Shown in pieces: positions 18,694 through 28,502 of a stretch of 64,000 bases of DNA. The position numbers and the translations under genes were made by a program. Numbering within the stretch: the first letter of the stretch is position 1; the number at the start of each line of letters is the position of its first letter. Below the pieces are notes generated by a model. The model was not told the DNA's origin. It was given only the letters and a program-made list of their open reading frames with translations, and did no database searches. The stretch comes from Paenibacillus taiwanensis DSM 18679 (GTDB lineage Bacteria > Bacillota > Bacilli > Paenibacillales > Paenibacillaceae), in assembly GCF_000425125.1 (NCBI RefSeq), contig NZ_KE384306.1, positions 22,850 through 86,849 on the forward strand, in the 5' to 3' direction.

Positions 18694-18728
18694 TCTGTCC
18701 TTCAAGCTATTAGGGGGACATTTTTCTG
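18694..18728 (+). terminator. Weak terminator-like hairpin after the lipoprotein gene
   Basis: TGTCC at 18696-18700 can pair with GGACA at 18716-18720 followed by TTTTTCT. The stem is short and the call uncertain. Confidence 0.35.
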
Positions 18729-18924
18729 ATGATTGATGTTTATTTTTCGGGTCAATGTTGCATCCTACTGGAATAAATTCTCCCCTCATATGTGGTTATG
18801 TTCAGACGGTGGAGGACAAGCTAAGGGGGAAACATGTACGTAAGGAGTATACTCGTTACGAACCACTGTCTTAGCTAAGCATAGTGACAAGGCGTATGGA
18901 ATGTACGATAAGGAGTCGGATGCA

Positions 18925-19239
18925 ATGGATGTATTAGAAGGGAAAGAATGGGAATCAGAAGTGCTAGAACGTGTATCACAGACATTTAAAGCTCTAGGGG
19001 ACCCGACACGAATACGGATTTTGACGTTGTTAGCACGAGAGGAATGTGCGGTTAATCAAATCGCAGATGCGCTTCAATTATCACAATCAGCTGTGTCCCA
19101 TCAGTTAAAGACGCTGCGTGCATACAGATTTGTGCGTTATCGCCGTGAGGGGCAAAATATGCTGTATTCCTGCGATGATGCTCATATTATAGGTCTCCTG
19201 AATGAAGCGGTTCGCTACGCTTCGAGCGAGCAAGCCTAA
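18925..19239 (+). CDS. ArsR/SmtB family transcriptional regulator
   Basis: This is a 104-residue winged-helix repressor of the ArsR/SmtB type. FKALGDPTRIRIL (21-33) begins the DNA-binding core and SQSAVSHQLKTLR (53-65) is the recognition helix. In the helix corresponding to alpha-5 of CzrA and SmtB, D85-x-H87 is kept, but the second metal-ligand pair is replaced (Tyr98 and Ser101), and there is a single Cys41 where arsenic or cadmium sensors usually have a CxC. The sensed signal is therefore unclear. The frame opens at 18901, but ATG 18925 has AAGGAG at 18909-18914. It precedes a CNNM/CorC-type exporter gene that has its own promoter. Confidence 0.85.
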   Translation: MDVLEGKEWESEVLERVSQTFKALGDPTRIRILTLLAREECAVNQIADALQLSQSAVSHQLKTLRAYRFVRYRREGQNMLYSCDDAHIIGLLNEAVRYASSEQA

Positions 19240-19357
19240 ATTGTATATTTTAGGCTTAACCGATGGTGATAGGACGATGACGTGTTTGAATATATATAGT
19301 CAATCCCCAATACCGGAGGTGCTGCGGCCTGCGATGAGCAATTTCCTAGGCAAGGAT

Positions 19358-19385
19358 TTGACGGTTATGTAAGAAGGTATATAAT
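19358..19385 (+). promoter_or_regulatory. Sigma-A type promoter of the CNNM/CorC gene
   Basis: TTGACG (19358-19363), a 16-base spacer and a perfect TATAAT (19380-19385). Confidence 0.65.
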
Positions 19386-19424
19386 GATTAATAAGCGTCA
19401 TTCTTTTTAAGTTTAAATTGAACA

Positions 19425-20804
19425 ATGGGGAGGTGTACCTGTCCGCTTTATGGGAGGCGGATAGGGATTCTATTGGATAGTGATCCGTTACCGATAGTAT
19501 GGGGATTGTTGTTAGTCATTTTACTTGTGTTTTTGAACGGGTTCTTTGTGGCGGCAGAGTTTGCCATGGTAAAAGTACGAGGCAGCCGAATCGACACACT
19601 CGTACAAGAAGGGAACGCCAAAGCCAAATTCGCGAGGAATTTGACCAACAACTTAGATGCTTATTTATCGGCATGTCAGCTAGGTATTACATTAGCATCA
19701 CTCGGCTTGGGCTGGATTGGAGAGTCTACGATTGCTCAATTGCTCCATGATCCATTGGCGGCACTTGGGGCTGGACCCGCTCTTATTCATACGATTGCAA
19801 CAGTTGTCGCATTTATCGTCATTACGATGATGCATATTGTATTAGGTGAGTTAGCACCTAAGACAGTAGCGATTCGCAAGGCGGAAAGTGTTACATTACT
19901 GACAGCAATGCCTTTAATGGTTTTTCATAAGGTGATGTATCCGTTTATTTGGCTCCTTAACGGTATGGCGAATACGTTATTGAAGTGGTTTCATGTGGAA
20001 CCAGCTTCTGAACATGATTCGGCTCATACGGAAGAAGAGATTCGGATTCTGATGAAGGAAAGCCATAAGAGCGGTCTAATTAATAATACGGAATTGACAT
20101 TGATGGACAATATATTTGAATTTTCAGAGACACATGCACGTGAAATTATGATACCCCGTACAGAGATGATTTGCCTTTATACGAATGATTCATTTGCGGA
20201 CAATAGGCAGACCGCTTATAGCGAGATGCATACCCGTTATCCTGTATGTGATCCCGATAAAGATAACATTCTAGGATTTGTGCACATTAAAGATTTGGTC
20301 AAGATTAATTCGGATGATGCTGATTTACGTGATATATTGCGGCCGATCCTAAGTGTGCCAGAATCGATGTCCATTAGTGCACTTATGAAGATGTTGCAGA
20401 AGAACAAGACGCAAATTGCACTGCTGATTGATGAATATGGAGGCACGGCAGGCCTCGTTACGCTTGAGGACATTATGGAGGAGATCGTAGGCGAGATCCA
20501 GGATGAATTTGATGAAGAGTTACCTGAGATCGTAAAGCATGACGACTATTCATTTTCTGTAGATGGAAAGATGTTAATTGAAGAGATTAACGATCATTTT
20601 GGAAGTGATATTTCATCTGAAGACTTTGATACTATTGGTGGCTGGGTGTATTCACAAGTTGAGATACCACCTAAGAAAGGTCAACGTATTGATTATGACA
20701 ATCAATTGGAATTTATTGTGGAAGAAGCACAACAGCTTCGTATTACACGCCTGCTTGTTCGTAAGCTGACGTTATCTGAAGATATTCCAGTTGAAGCTTC
20801 TTAA
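19425..20804 (+). CDS. CNNM/HlyC-CorC family membrane protein (probable Mg/Co exporter)
   Basis: Members of this family, often annotated as hemolysins, are now mostly linked to magnesium or cobalt efflux. The 459-residue frame has an N-terminal CNNM/DUF21 membrane domain with about four segments (LVFLNGFFVAAEFAMVKVR near the start, then QLGITLASLGLGWIGE), a CBS-domain pair (about 215-340, with IMIPRTEM and LIDEYGGTAGLVTLEDIMEE) and a C-terminal CorC_HlyC domain (about 360-445). The start is uncertain: ATG 19425 is at the edge of its own GGGGAGG, and a TTG at 19473 after TAGGGA would give an N terminus closer to the family (LDSDPLPIVWG). Substrate is inferred from the family. Confidence 0.85.
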   Translation: MGRCTCPLYGRRIGILLDSDPLPIVWGLLLVILLVFLNGFFVAAEFAMVKVRGSRIDTLVQEGNAKAKFARNLTNNLDAYLSACQLGITLASLGLGWIGESTIAQLLHDPLAALGAGPALIHTIATVVAFIVITMMHIVLGELAPKTVAIRKAESVTLLTAMPLMVFHKVMYPFIWLLNGMANTLLKWFHVEPASEHDSAHTEEEIRILMKESHKSGLINNTELTLMDNIFEFSETHAREIMIPRTEMICLYTNDSFADNRQTAYSEMHTRYPVCDPDKDNILGFVHIKDLVKINSDDADLRDILRPILSVPESMSISALMKMLQKNKTQIALLIDEYGGTAGLVTLEDIMEEIVGEIQDEFDEELPEIVKHDDYSFSVDGKMLIEEINDHFGSDISSEDFDTIGGWVYSQVEIPPKKGQRIDYDNQLEFIVEEAQQLRITRLLVRKLTLSEDIPVEAS

Positions 20805-20847
20805 TACTTCATTATTGTTGTCACAGTATACAGCACTTATACACAAT

Positions 20848-20885
20848 AAAAGGGGCCCGCTAACTGGTAGCAGGGTCCCTTTATT
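20848..20885. terminator. Bidirectional terminator between the CNNM gene and mnmA
   Basis: AAAGGGGCCCGCTA, loop ACTG, GTAGCAGGGTCCCTTT, then ATTT; AT-rich on both sides and between convergent genes. Confidence 0.8.
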
Positions 20886-20905
20886 TAGTGATGCCACTTT
20901 GTTGT

Positions 20906-22054
<1,149 letters not shown>

Positions 22055-22080
22055 TTATCCTTATTGTAACACATCGCCCT

Positions 22081-22109
22081 TTTATACCGAAATGTCTGAA
22101 TCTTGTCAA
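22081..22109 (-). promoter_or_regulatory. Sigma-A type promoter of mnmA
   Basis: On the minus strand, TTGACA (22109-22104), a 17-base spacer and TATAAA (22086-22081). A near-perfect promoter about 55 bases ahead of the start codon. Confidence 0.7.
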
Positions 22110-22230
22110 GGATTGTTATGAATAGATAAGGAGAAAATTGTCCATAACGTGGATAGTTGTGATACGATATACAGGGTGGCATATAGGAATACAATGAATT
22201 TATGAAAACAAACATTTTAGAGGTGCTTAT

Positions 22231-22650
22231 ATGAAGATATCTACTAAAGGACGTTATGGCCTAACGATTATGATGGAGCTTGGGAGAAGTTTTGGTGAGG
22301 GGCCAACATCCTTAAAAAGTATTGCGGAAAAAAATCAACTGTCTGAACATTATTTAGAGCAGCTTATTGCTCCTTTGCGTAACGCGGGTCTTGTTAAAAG
22401 TGTTCGTGGCGCATATGGCGGGTATGTGTTGTCGCGTGAGCCTGAGACGTTAAGCGCAGGTGAAATTATTCGTGTGCTGGAAGGACCAATCTCTCCGGTT
22501 GATTTTACGGAAGAAGATGATCCTGCGAAACGAGATTTATGGATACGTATAAGAGATAGTATTGCATCTGTATTGGATTCCACAACATTACACGATCTTA
22601 TTCAATACAAGGATGAAGGAAGCCAAGACAGTTATATGTTTTACATCTAA
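22231..22650 (+). CDS. cymR: Cysteine metabolism repressor CymR (Rrf2 family)
   Basis: CymR represses sulfur-uptake and cysteine-synthesis genes, acting in Bacillus in a complex with CysK. The 139-residue protein begins MKISTKGRYGLTIMMEL and carries SEHYLEQLIAPLRNAGLVKS in the winged helix, RGAYGGYVL, and AKRDLWIRIRDS, and ends YMFYI, nearly matching Bacillus subtilis CymR. It lacks the three-cysteine Fe-S site of IscR-type Rrf2 proteins, as CymR does. The ATG follows TTTAGAGGTGCTTAT. It is followed 50 bases later by the cysteine desulfurase gene, probably in one operon. No CymR box was confidently located. Confidence 0.94.
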   Translation: MKISTKGRYGLTIMMELGRSFGEGPTSLKSIAEKNQLSEHYLEQLIAPLRNAGLVKSVRGAYGGYVLSREPETLSAGEIIRVLEGPISPVDFTEEDDPAKRDLWIRIRDSIASVLDSTTLHDLIQYKDEGSQDSYMFYI

Positions 22651-22700
22651 TATCACTGTGGCGAGTATGGGATCATCCAGAGAAGAGACGAGGGGCATAG

Positions 22701-23873
22701 ATGGAAAGAATCTATATGGACCATGCGGCTACAACACCGTTGCATCCGGCGGTATGGGAAATAATGTCTGCCAACATGCAAATGGTGTATGGCAACCCGT
22801 CCAGCATCCATGCATTTGGGCGTGAGTCTAAGGCGGTTGTACAGCAAGCGAGGGATAGGATAGCCCAAGAGTTAGGTTGTTCTCCGCAAGAGTTAATATT
22901 TACTAGCGGAGGCAGTGAGAGCGATAATACAGCTTTATTTGGAGCGATGTGGGCAGCAAAGCAGCGTATGGATAAGCAGGGACATTCAGGGATGCCGCAT
23001 CTGATTACGACTGCAATTGAACATCATGCTGTTCTTCATGCTGCTGAGCATTTGCAATCGCTTGGATTTGAAGTTACTATTGTCCAGCCTGATGAGTATG
23101 GAATGGTGTCCACTACTCAGATAGAGCAAGCCATTCAGCCTAACACTTGTCTGATTAGTGTGATGTACGGGAATAACGAGGTTGGCACTTTGCAACCGAT
23201 TGAGGAGATTGGCCTTCTAGCTCGTGAACGCAGCATATTAATGCACTCGGATGCAGTTCAGGCCTTGGGTATGATTGATATAAAGCTACAAGAGCTTCCT
23301 TTAGACTTGGTCAGCTTCTCAGCCCATAAAATAAATGGGCCTAAAGGGATAGGGCTTTTGTATGCAAGGCATGGCAGTGCATGGCAACCGCTTATTTATG
23401 GCGGTAATCAAGAGCGCAAGCGTCGCGCAGGGACGGAGAATATAGCAGGTATTGTCGGATTTTGTGAGGCGTTAGTTCAAGCATCGCAGCACCGTGAAGC
23501 AAAGTTGCAGCAGATTCATCAAGTAAGAACTTTACTATTGGAAGGATTGCAACGTGAATTAGGTGAACGGGTAGTTGTGAACGGACACCCGGACGTCAGG
23601 CTGCCGCATATTTTAAATGTTAGCTTTTTGGACATACCTACTGAAAAGCTGCTCATGAATTTAGATATGCTTGGTGTGATGGCGGCAAGTGGTTCTGCCT
23701 GTACTTCTGGTTCATTGGAAGTATCGCATGTACTGCGTGCCATGCAACTTTCGGAGGAAAGACAACAGACTGCTGTTCGATTTAGCTTCGGATTGGGCAA
23801 TACTATCAATGAAGCGCAGGAAGTTGTTACGCGAATTGCAACCATCGTTCACCGTATCCGTAGTAGACAGTAG
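22701..23873 (+). CDS. yrvO: Cysteine desulfurase (YrvO type)
   Basis: This PLP enzyme removes sulfur from cysteine and passes it on as a persulfide. The 390-residue protein has the PLP lysine K210 in SFSAHKINGPKG, the preceding HSDAVQ stretch, and the catalytic cysteine C334 in ASGSACTSGS. The context directly after cymR and close to mnmA indicates the YrvO subgroup, which serves MnmA, rather than the SUF or IscS enzymes; this subgroup call is inference. The ATG follows GAGGGGCATAG. It is followed by a PRC-barrel gene 67 bases downstream. Confidence 0.9.
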   Translation: MERIYMDHAATTPLHPAVWEIMSANMQMVYGNPSSIHAFGRESKAVVQQARDRIAQELGCSPQELIFTSGGSESDNTALFGAMWAAKQRMDKQGHSGMPHLITTAIEHHAVLHAAEHLQSLGFEVTIVQPDEYGMVSTTQIEQAIQPNTCLISVMYGNNEVGTLQPIEEIGLLARERSILMHSDAVQALGMIDIKLQELPLDLVSFSAHKINGPKGIGLLYARHGSAWQPLIYGGNQERKRRAGTENIAGIVGFCEALVQASQHREAKLQQIHQVRTLLLEGLQRELGERVVVNGHPDVRLPHILNVSFLDIPTEKLLMNLDMLGVMAASGSACTSGSLEVSHVLRAMQLSEERQQTAVRFSFGLGNTINEAQEVVTRIATIVHRIRSRQ

Positions 23874-23940
23874 GGTCTCCATAGGAACGGAAAGAGAACC
23901 GAGAGCGATGCAGTGCCTGACGCTCGAAGGAGGCTCTTTC

Positions 23941-24453
23941 ATGAAAGTGCTTGAATTGATAGGATTACCTGTTTATGACATTGCTACAGGGAAGCGTGTA
24001 TCGAAGATCAAAGATGTCTGGATTACAGATGATTGGCTGATGACACATGTGGAACTAGAAGAACCTACGCGTTTTTCACGTGTTAGACACATTATTTCTT
24101 GGCAGGATATTAAGGCATGTGGTGAAGACGCGATTATGATCGAGAATAGTCTTGCGGTCCGCGAAGCGGAAGCTGTCCACATAGAACGGGCACGCGCTTT
24201 TCTTACAGGTCCAGAACGGGTTAAAGATTTGCCGGTCGTAACACAAGAAGGAAACCAACTTGGATGGGTAGCAGATGTTTATTTTCAGCCAAATTTGGGC
24301 AATACAATAACAGGACTGGAAATTTCAGACGGATTGCTTGCAGACCTGCTTGAAGGCAGACGGCAGTTGGACGAGGCAAATCGTCATATGCGATTAGGAC
24401 AAGACACTGTTGTAGTGTCTGATCTGGCTAACCCCACAGGAAGTCACCTTTAA
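23941..24453 (+). CDS. PRC-barrel domain protein (YrrD-like)
   Basis: This 170-residue protein has two PRC-barrel-like halves (about 1-75 and 85-155), both beginning with the pattern of a conserved Gly-x-x-V-x-D segment (LIGLPVYDIATGKRV, then QLGWVADVYF). PRC barrels occur in RNA-processing and photosynthetic proteins; the function of the YrrD type in Firmicutes is not known to me. The frame is open far upstream inside yrvO, but ATG 23941 follows a strong CGAAGGAGGCTCTTTC and fits the domain. It follows yrvO as in Bacillus (yrrD near mnmA). Confidence 0.82.
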   Translation: MKVLELIGLPVYDIATGKRVSKIKDVWITDDWLMTHVELEEPTRFSRVRHIISWQDIKACGEDAIMIENSLAVREAEAVHIERARAFLTGPERVKDLPVVTQEGNQLGWVADVYFQPNLGNTITGLEISDGLLADLLEGRRQLDEANRHMRLGQDTVVVSDLANPTGSHL

Positions 24454-24505
24454 GGTTACTTGGATCGGTATATCAAATCTGTTAATGGACGGAATGGTGA
24501 ATAAT

Positions 24506-24721
24506 ATGTTGCGATGCCCGAACTGCAATTCCAAGGATATAGGCAAGATCGGTTCCCATCAATTTTATTGTTGGGGTTGTTTTATTGAATTAACGGTGAA
24601 CGGTGATAAGATGAATGTATATCAGGTAGAAGAAGACGGGACATTGAGTTCACTGGATGATTTGTTTTTTGGTGATGACTGGGGTGCTTCTGCTTATCCT
24701 GAGACACATGCATCATCATAA
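24506..24721 (+). CDS. Small zinc-ribbon protein, 71 residues
   Basis: The predicted protein starts MLRCPNCNSKDIGKIG, with a second Cys pair in YCWGC about 20 residues on, so four cysteines form a zinc-ribbon-like site. The C-terminal half is acidic (LSSLDDLFFGDDWG). ATG 24485 and 24494 are alternative starts in frame; 24506 places the CPNC motif at the N terminus and has GGTGA before it. It lies after the PRC-barrel gene and is followed by a terminator. Function unknown. Confidence 0.7.
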   Translation: MLRCPNCNSKDIGKIGSHQFYCWGCFIELTVNGDKMNVYQVEEDGTLSSLDDLFFGDDWGASAYPETHASS

Positions 24722-24759
24722 ATGGTCACATGGTTGTTAATATATCGTAGTGTTGTTTA

Positions 24760-24803
24760 GCGCCTGTCTGGGTTGTTTTCGCCCGGATAAGGCGTTTTTT
24801 TGT
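24760..24803 (+). terminator. Rho-independent terminator before nrdD
   Basis: GCGCCTGTCTGGG and CCCGGATAAGGCG form a long stem, then seven T. It ends the cymR-yrvO-PRC-zinc-ribbon transcript. Confidence 0.85.
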
Positions 24804-24833
24804 TGTGCTGAAGTTTAAAATTAAAAGTGTGAC

Positions 24834-24881
24834 ATTATACATATTGTATGTTTTTAATATTATGCATACTATATATTGTGT
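24834..24881 (+). promoter_or_regulatory. nrdDG promoter with two NrdR boxes
   Basis: ATACTATATATTGTGT at 24866-24881 matches 15 of 16 bases of the remembered NrdR box ACACTATATATTGTGT. A weaker copy, ATTATACATATTGTAT, lies at 24834-24849 (11 of 16). Starts are 32 bases apart, about three helical turns, the spacing usual for paired NrdR sites. A promoter TTGTAT (24844-24849), 17-base spacer, TACTAT (24867-24872) is overlapped by both boxes, so NrdR bound with dATP would block RNA polymerase. Confidence 0.75.
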
Positions 24882-24906
24882 TTATAACGAAAGGGTGGCG
24901 ATAAAA

Positions 24907-26847
24907 GTGACATTAGCTCCTATTATAACTTCACATGACAAACAAAGAATGCTACATATACAATCAAATTCCAAACAACGAGTTCAGAGCATAGTAAAGT
25001 TTACGGAGAACGAACTGGATCTTGTATCTTCCATTGACCGTATATTGGAAGGTTCAGACCGCGATTTAATGCAGGAAAATGCAAATGTAGATGGGCGTTC
25101 TCCGATGGGAGTTATGGGGAAAATGGCAAGTGAAAGCTCGAGATGGTACGTCATGCAGCACCTTCTGAGTGATGAGACTAAAGAAGCGATCGCAGCAAAT
25201 TTGTTGTATCCACATGACCTTGATTTTTATTCTACAGGTACAACAACGTGTTGTCAGGTGCCTTTAGGAAAGCTGCTTAAAGGTGGTTTTAACACGGGAC
25301 ATGGGCATATGCGGGAACCACAAGATATTAAGAGTGCTTTGGCACTGGCTTCTATTATATTGCAAGCTAATCAAAATCAGCAGCATGGAGGTCAAGCGTA
25401 CCCGTTATTTGATTACGACCTTGCTCCATACATTACGCGAACACATGATAGACATTTAAAATATTTAAGTACACTTCCGTTCCAAACGGGGTTTGACATT
25501 GATCAGGAGGCATGGAAATTAACGGAACGAGATACTTTCCAAGCATGTGAGGCATTTATCCATAATGCCAACTCGATGCATTCTCGCGGTGGTGGTCAGG
25601 TTCCATTTATTTCAATTAATTACGGGACGGATACTAGTCGCGCAGGCAGAATGCTAGTAAGGCAACTTCTGTTGGCTACGCAAGCAGGATTAGGGAAAGG
25701 AGAAACCCCAATATTCCCGATTCAAATTTTTAAAGTAAAGTCGGGTGTTAATTTTCAATCAGATGATCCGAACTATGATCTGTATGAACTTGCACTGGAA
25801 ACGACGGCTCAGCGTTTATTTCCTAACTTTGCGTTTTTAGACGCACCGTTTAACGCTCAGTATCAGGATGGTACTCCCGAGAGCGAAGCTTGTTATATGG
25901 GATGCCGCACACGTGTGATGGGCAATGTAAATGGTCAAGAGACAGCTATCGGAAGAGGCAACCTTTCTTTTACCTCTATTAATCTTGTGCGGATAGCCTT
26001 GATGTCGAATAATGTCTCTGAATTTATGACTCACTTGGATGATTTAATTGATATTGCTGAACGTCAACTGTTGGATCGTTTAAAGTACCAAGGTGAAAAG
26101 CTGGTACAGGATTTTACCTTCTTGATGCAACAAGGGGTGTGGCGAGGGAGTGAAAACCTTGCTCCACAGGACAAACTCCATGATGTATTAAAACAAGGGA
26201 CGCTTAGCATTGGTTTTATCGGACTTGCTGAAGCCCTCGTTCAGTTAACGGGTTCACATCATGGCGAATCAGAGGATTCACGTCAGTTGGGTATGCGCAT
26301 TGTTCGCCATATGCGTCAACGTATGGATGAAGCTATATTGCGTACGGGATACAATTTCTCATTAATTGCCACACCTGCTGAAGGCCTGTCAGGCAAATTT
26401 ACACGTAAGGACCGTCTGGATTACGGCTTGATTCCAGGAATTACAGATCGTGATTATTATACGAACTCGTTTCACGTTCCTGTTTATTATTCGATGAAGG
26501 CGTATGATAAGATCGCTATTGAAGGGCCTTTTCACGAGTTGTGTAATGCAGGACACATTACGTATGTGGAACTAGATGGAAGTGCGCGTGCAAATCCGAG
26601 AGCTTTAGATAAGCTGGTTCGGGCAATGGCTGAAAACGGCGTAGGGTACGGTTCAATCAACCACCCAATTGACCGCTGCCGATCTTGTGGTCATCAAGCC
26701 ATCATTGAAACGGATTGTCCGGTATGTGGTGCACCGGATCACGATATTGAACGTATACGACGTATTACAGGATATTTGGTTGGTGATATGAACAAATGGA
26801 ACTCAGCTAAACGTGCCGAAGAATCGCAACGAGTGAAGCACAGATGA
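24907..26847 (+). CDS. nrdD: Anaerobic ribonucleoside-triphosphate reductase, large subunit
   Basis: NrdD is a glycyl radical enzyme that reduces ribonucleoside triphosphates to deoxynucleotides without oxygen. Starting at the GTG at 24907 (AAAGGGTGG upstream), the protein has 646 residues. The upstream open frame to 24805 covers the promoter and is rejected. The zinc site is C591, C594, C604 and C607 (CRSCG, CPVCG), and the glycyl radical loop is RITGYL with G622 likely to carry the radical. The N terminus looks too short for the ATP-cone regulatory domain of E. coli NrdD. It overlaps nrdG by four bases, forming an operon under NrdR boxes. Confidence 0.94.
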   Translation: MTLAPIITSHDKQRMLHIQSNSKQRVQSIVKFTENELDLVSSIDRILEGSDRDLMQENANVDGRSPMGVMGKMASESSRWYVMQHLLSDETKEAIAANLLYPHDLDFYSTGTTTCCQVPLGKLLKGGFNTGHGHMREPQDIKSALALASIILQANQNQQHGGQAYPLFDYDLAPYITRTHDRHLKYLSTLPFQTGFDIDQEAWKLTERDTFQACEAFIHNANSMHSRGGGQVPFISINYGTDTSRAGRMLVRQLLLATQAGLGKGETPIFPIQIFKVKSGVNFQSDDPNYDLYELALETTAQRLFPNFAFLDAPFNAQYQDGTPESEACYMGCRTRVMGNVNGQETAIGRGNLSFTSINLVRIALMSNNVSEFMTHLDDLIDIAERQLLDRLKYQGEKLVQDFTFLMQQGVWRGSENLAPQDKLHDVLKQGTLSIGFIGLAEALVQLTGSHHGESEDSRQLGMRIVRHMRQRMDEAILRTGYNFSLIATPAEGLSGKFTRKDRLDYGLIPGITDRDYYTNSFHVPVYYSMKAYDKIAIEGPFHELCNAGHITYVELDGSARANPRALDKLVRAMAENGVGYGSINHPIDRCRSCGHQAIIETDCPVCGAPDHDIERIRRITGYLVGDMNKWNSAKRAEESQRVKHR

Positions 26848-27326
26848 GCTTATATGTGATGAATATTATTCATGACAGCGTGGTGGATGGAGACGGTTTG
26901 CGGTCTGTTGTTTTTTTTAGTGGCTGTCCCCACCAATGTCTAGGTTGTCATAATCCTCAGTCCTGGGCTTTAATGGGTGGGACCCCGATGTCAGTAGATG
27001 AAATTGCAAATGAACTTCTTTCTAACCCTATAACAGATGTGACGTTATCTGGAGGCGAGCCGTTTGTGCAGGCGAAGGAAGTGAAGCTATTGGCGCGCAA
27101 GCTTCGTGCGGCAGGTAAGCATATTTGGGCATATACAGGGTATACCATTGAACAGTTGCAAGGCGCAAGTCGTGATAAGATCGAATTGCTACGAGAAATT
27201 GATGTGCTTGTAGATGGTCCGTTCGAATTAGATAAAAAACGAGCAGGGCTTATGTATAGAGGTAGTGCAAACCAACGCATCTGGCAATTGAAGAATGGGG
27301 AACCAATCGGGTTAATTTTTCCCTAG
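26844..27326 (+). CDS. nrdG: Anaerobic ribonucleotide reductase activating protein
   Basis: NrdG is the radical SAM activase that generates the glycyl radical in NrdD. The 160-residue protein has the CxxxCxxC cluster ligands C28, C32 and C35 (SGCPHQCLGCHNP) and SGGEPF at 69-74. Its ATG overlaps the nrdD stop (ATGA), so the two are translationally coupled. Length is normal for NrdG. Confidence 0.94.
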   Translation: MSLYVMNIIHDSVVDGDGLRSVVFFSGCPHQCLGCHNPQSWALMGGTPMSVDEIANELLSNPITDVTLSGGEPFVQAKEVKLLARKLRAAGKHIWAYTGYTIEQLQGASRDKIELLREIDVLVDGPFELDKKRAGLMYRGSANQRIWQLKNGEPIGLIFP

Positions 27327-27378
27327 TCTACATATACTCTACTGTATGAGCATGTCCGAAGCGGGGTGTGAAGGCGCA

Positions 27379-28449
27379 GTGGAGCGATTATGGAAAAATA
27401 AATTGTTTGTCAGCGGTATATACGTGCTGCTTGGTCTTATCATTTTATATATGCTCTATTTGTTAAGACCAATGATCGGGGAAGTTTATGACTTTCTGAA
27501 GGCGATACTTGCGCCTTTCTTTTTGGCGATGATTATAGCGTATGTGCTAAACCCAGTGGTTACACTGTTAAACGAGCGCAAAGTGCCACGTACGATGGCT
27601 GTACTGCTTATATATGCGGTGTTTATTATTTCAGTGACCGTTATACTTATGAATGTTATACCGATGTTGTTGAAGCAATTGGAAGAATTAAATACCCAAA
27701 TGCCTCATATTAACGCCAAAGCAGAAAATTTAATGAACGGCTTAAATCGTTCATCGCTGCTTCCACCGTCCGTGCGTTCGGGAGTTAACACATGGATGTA
27801 CGCTCTGGAGGAAAGGTTGGCTAAGGGTATATCTGAATTTATGGACAACATTGGCGCTACACTAAACATGCTTTTTATAGCCCTAATTGTTCCATTCCTG
27901 ATTTTTTATATATTAAAAGATTTTGATGTGTTTGAACGGACTGTGATTGCGTATGTGCCTAAAAGTCATCGGAAGCATATGGTTATGATGTTTAAGGACA
28001 TTGATACAGCGCTTGGAAACTATATACGAGGACAATTTATCGTATGTGTTATTATTGGGGTGTTGGCATATATCGGTTATTTGATTATTGGAATGCCGTA
28101 CGCTTTGCTGTTGGCGCTGTTTGTTGCGGTATTTAACATTATTCCATATTTAGGGCCATATTTTGGTGCTGCTCCAGCGTTAATTGCGGCATCTACAATA
28201 TCAATCAAGATGATGATTATGGTTGCTGTTGTAAACACCATATGCCAAATCCTCGAGGGAAATATCATTTCACCACAGGTTGTTGGTCGTACACTGCATA
28301 TGCATCCACTGGCCATCATATTTGCTTTGCTGGTGGGGGGGGAAGTAGCGGGAGTAGCAGGTTTAATATTGGCAGTTCCGTTCTTTGCGGCTATGAAGGT
28401 AGTACTGCAACATGTGTTTACTTATTATGTGAGGCGAAAAACTACTTAA
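27379..28449 (+). CDS. AI-2E family transporter (YrrI-like)
   Basis: This is a multi-pass membrane protein of about 356 residues in the AI-2E exporter/permease family, whose members include a sodium/proton antiporter and putative signal exporters. Hydrophobic segments lie near residues 10-30, 35-58, 65-90, 145-170, 200-260 and 290-340, and the late GNIISPQVVGRTLHMHPLAI is the family signature. The frame opens at ATG 27346, but the GTG at 27379 follows GAAGG and gives a more typical N terminus (MERLWKNKLF). In Bacillus a YrrI protein lies near alaS, as here. The substrate cannot be told. A terminator follows. Confidence 0.85.
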   Translation: MERLWKNKLFVSGIYVLLGLIILYMLYLLRPMIGEVYDFLKAILAPFFLAMIIAYVLNPVVTLLNERKVPRTMAVLLIYAVFIISVTVILMNVIPMLLKQLEELNTQMPHINAKAENLMNGLNRSSLLPPSVRSGVNTWMYALEERLAKGISEFMDNIGATLNMLFIALIVPFLIFYILKDFDVFERTVIAYVPKSHRKHMVMMFKDIDTALGNYIRGQFIVCVIIGVLAYIGYLIIGMPYALLLALFVAVFNIIPYLGPYFGAAPALIAASTISIKMMIMVAVVNTICQILEGNIISPQVVGRTLHMHPLAIIFALLVGGEVAGVAGLILAVPFFAAMKVVLQHVFTYYVRRKTT

Positions 28450-28465
28450 AGTTCATTTCATTGAT

Positions 28466-28502
28466 GAAGAAGCTCCAATTATGATGGGGGCTTCTTTTTT
28501 TG
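28466..28502 (+). terminator. Rho-independent terminator after the AI-2E gene
   Basis: GAAGAAGCTCC, loop AATTATGAT, GGGGGCTTCTT and a T tract. Confidence 0.85.
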
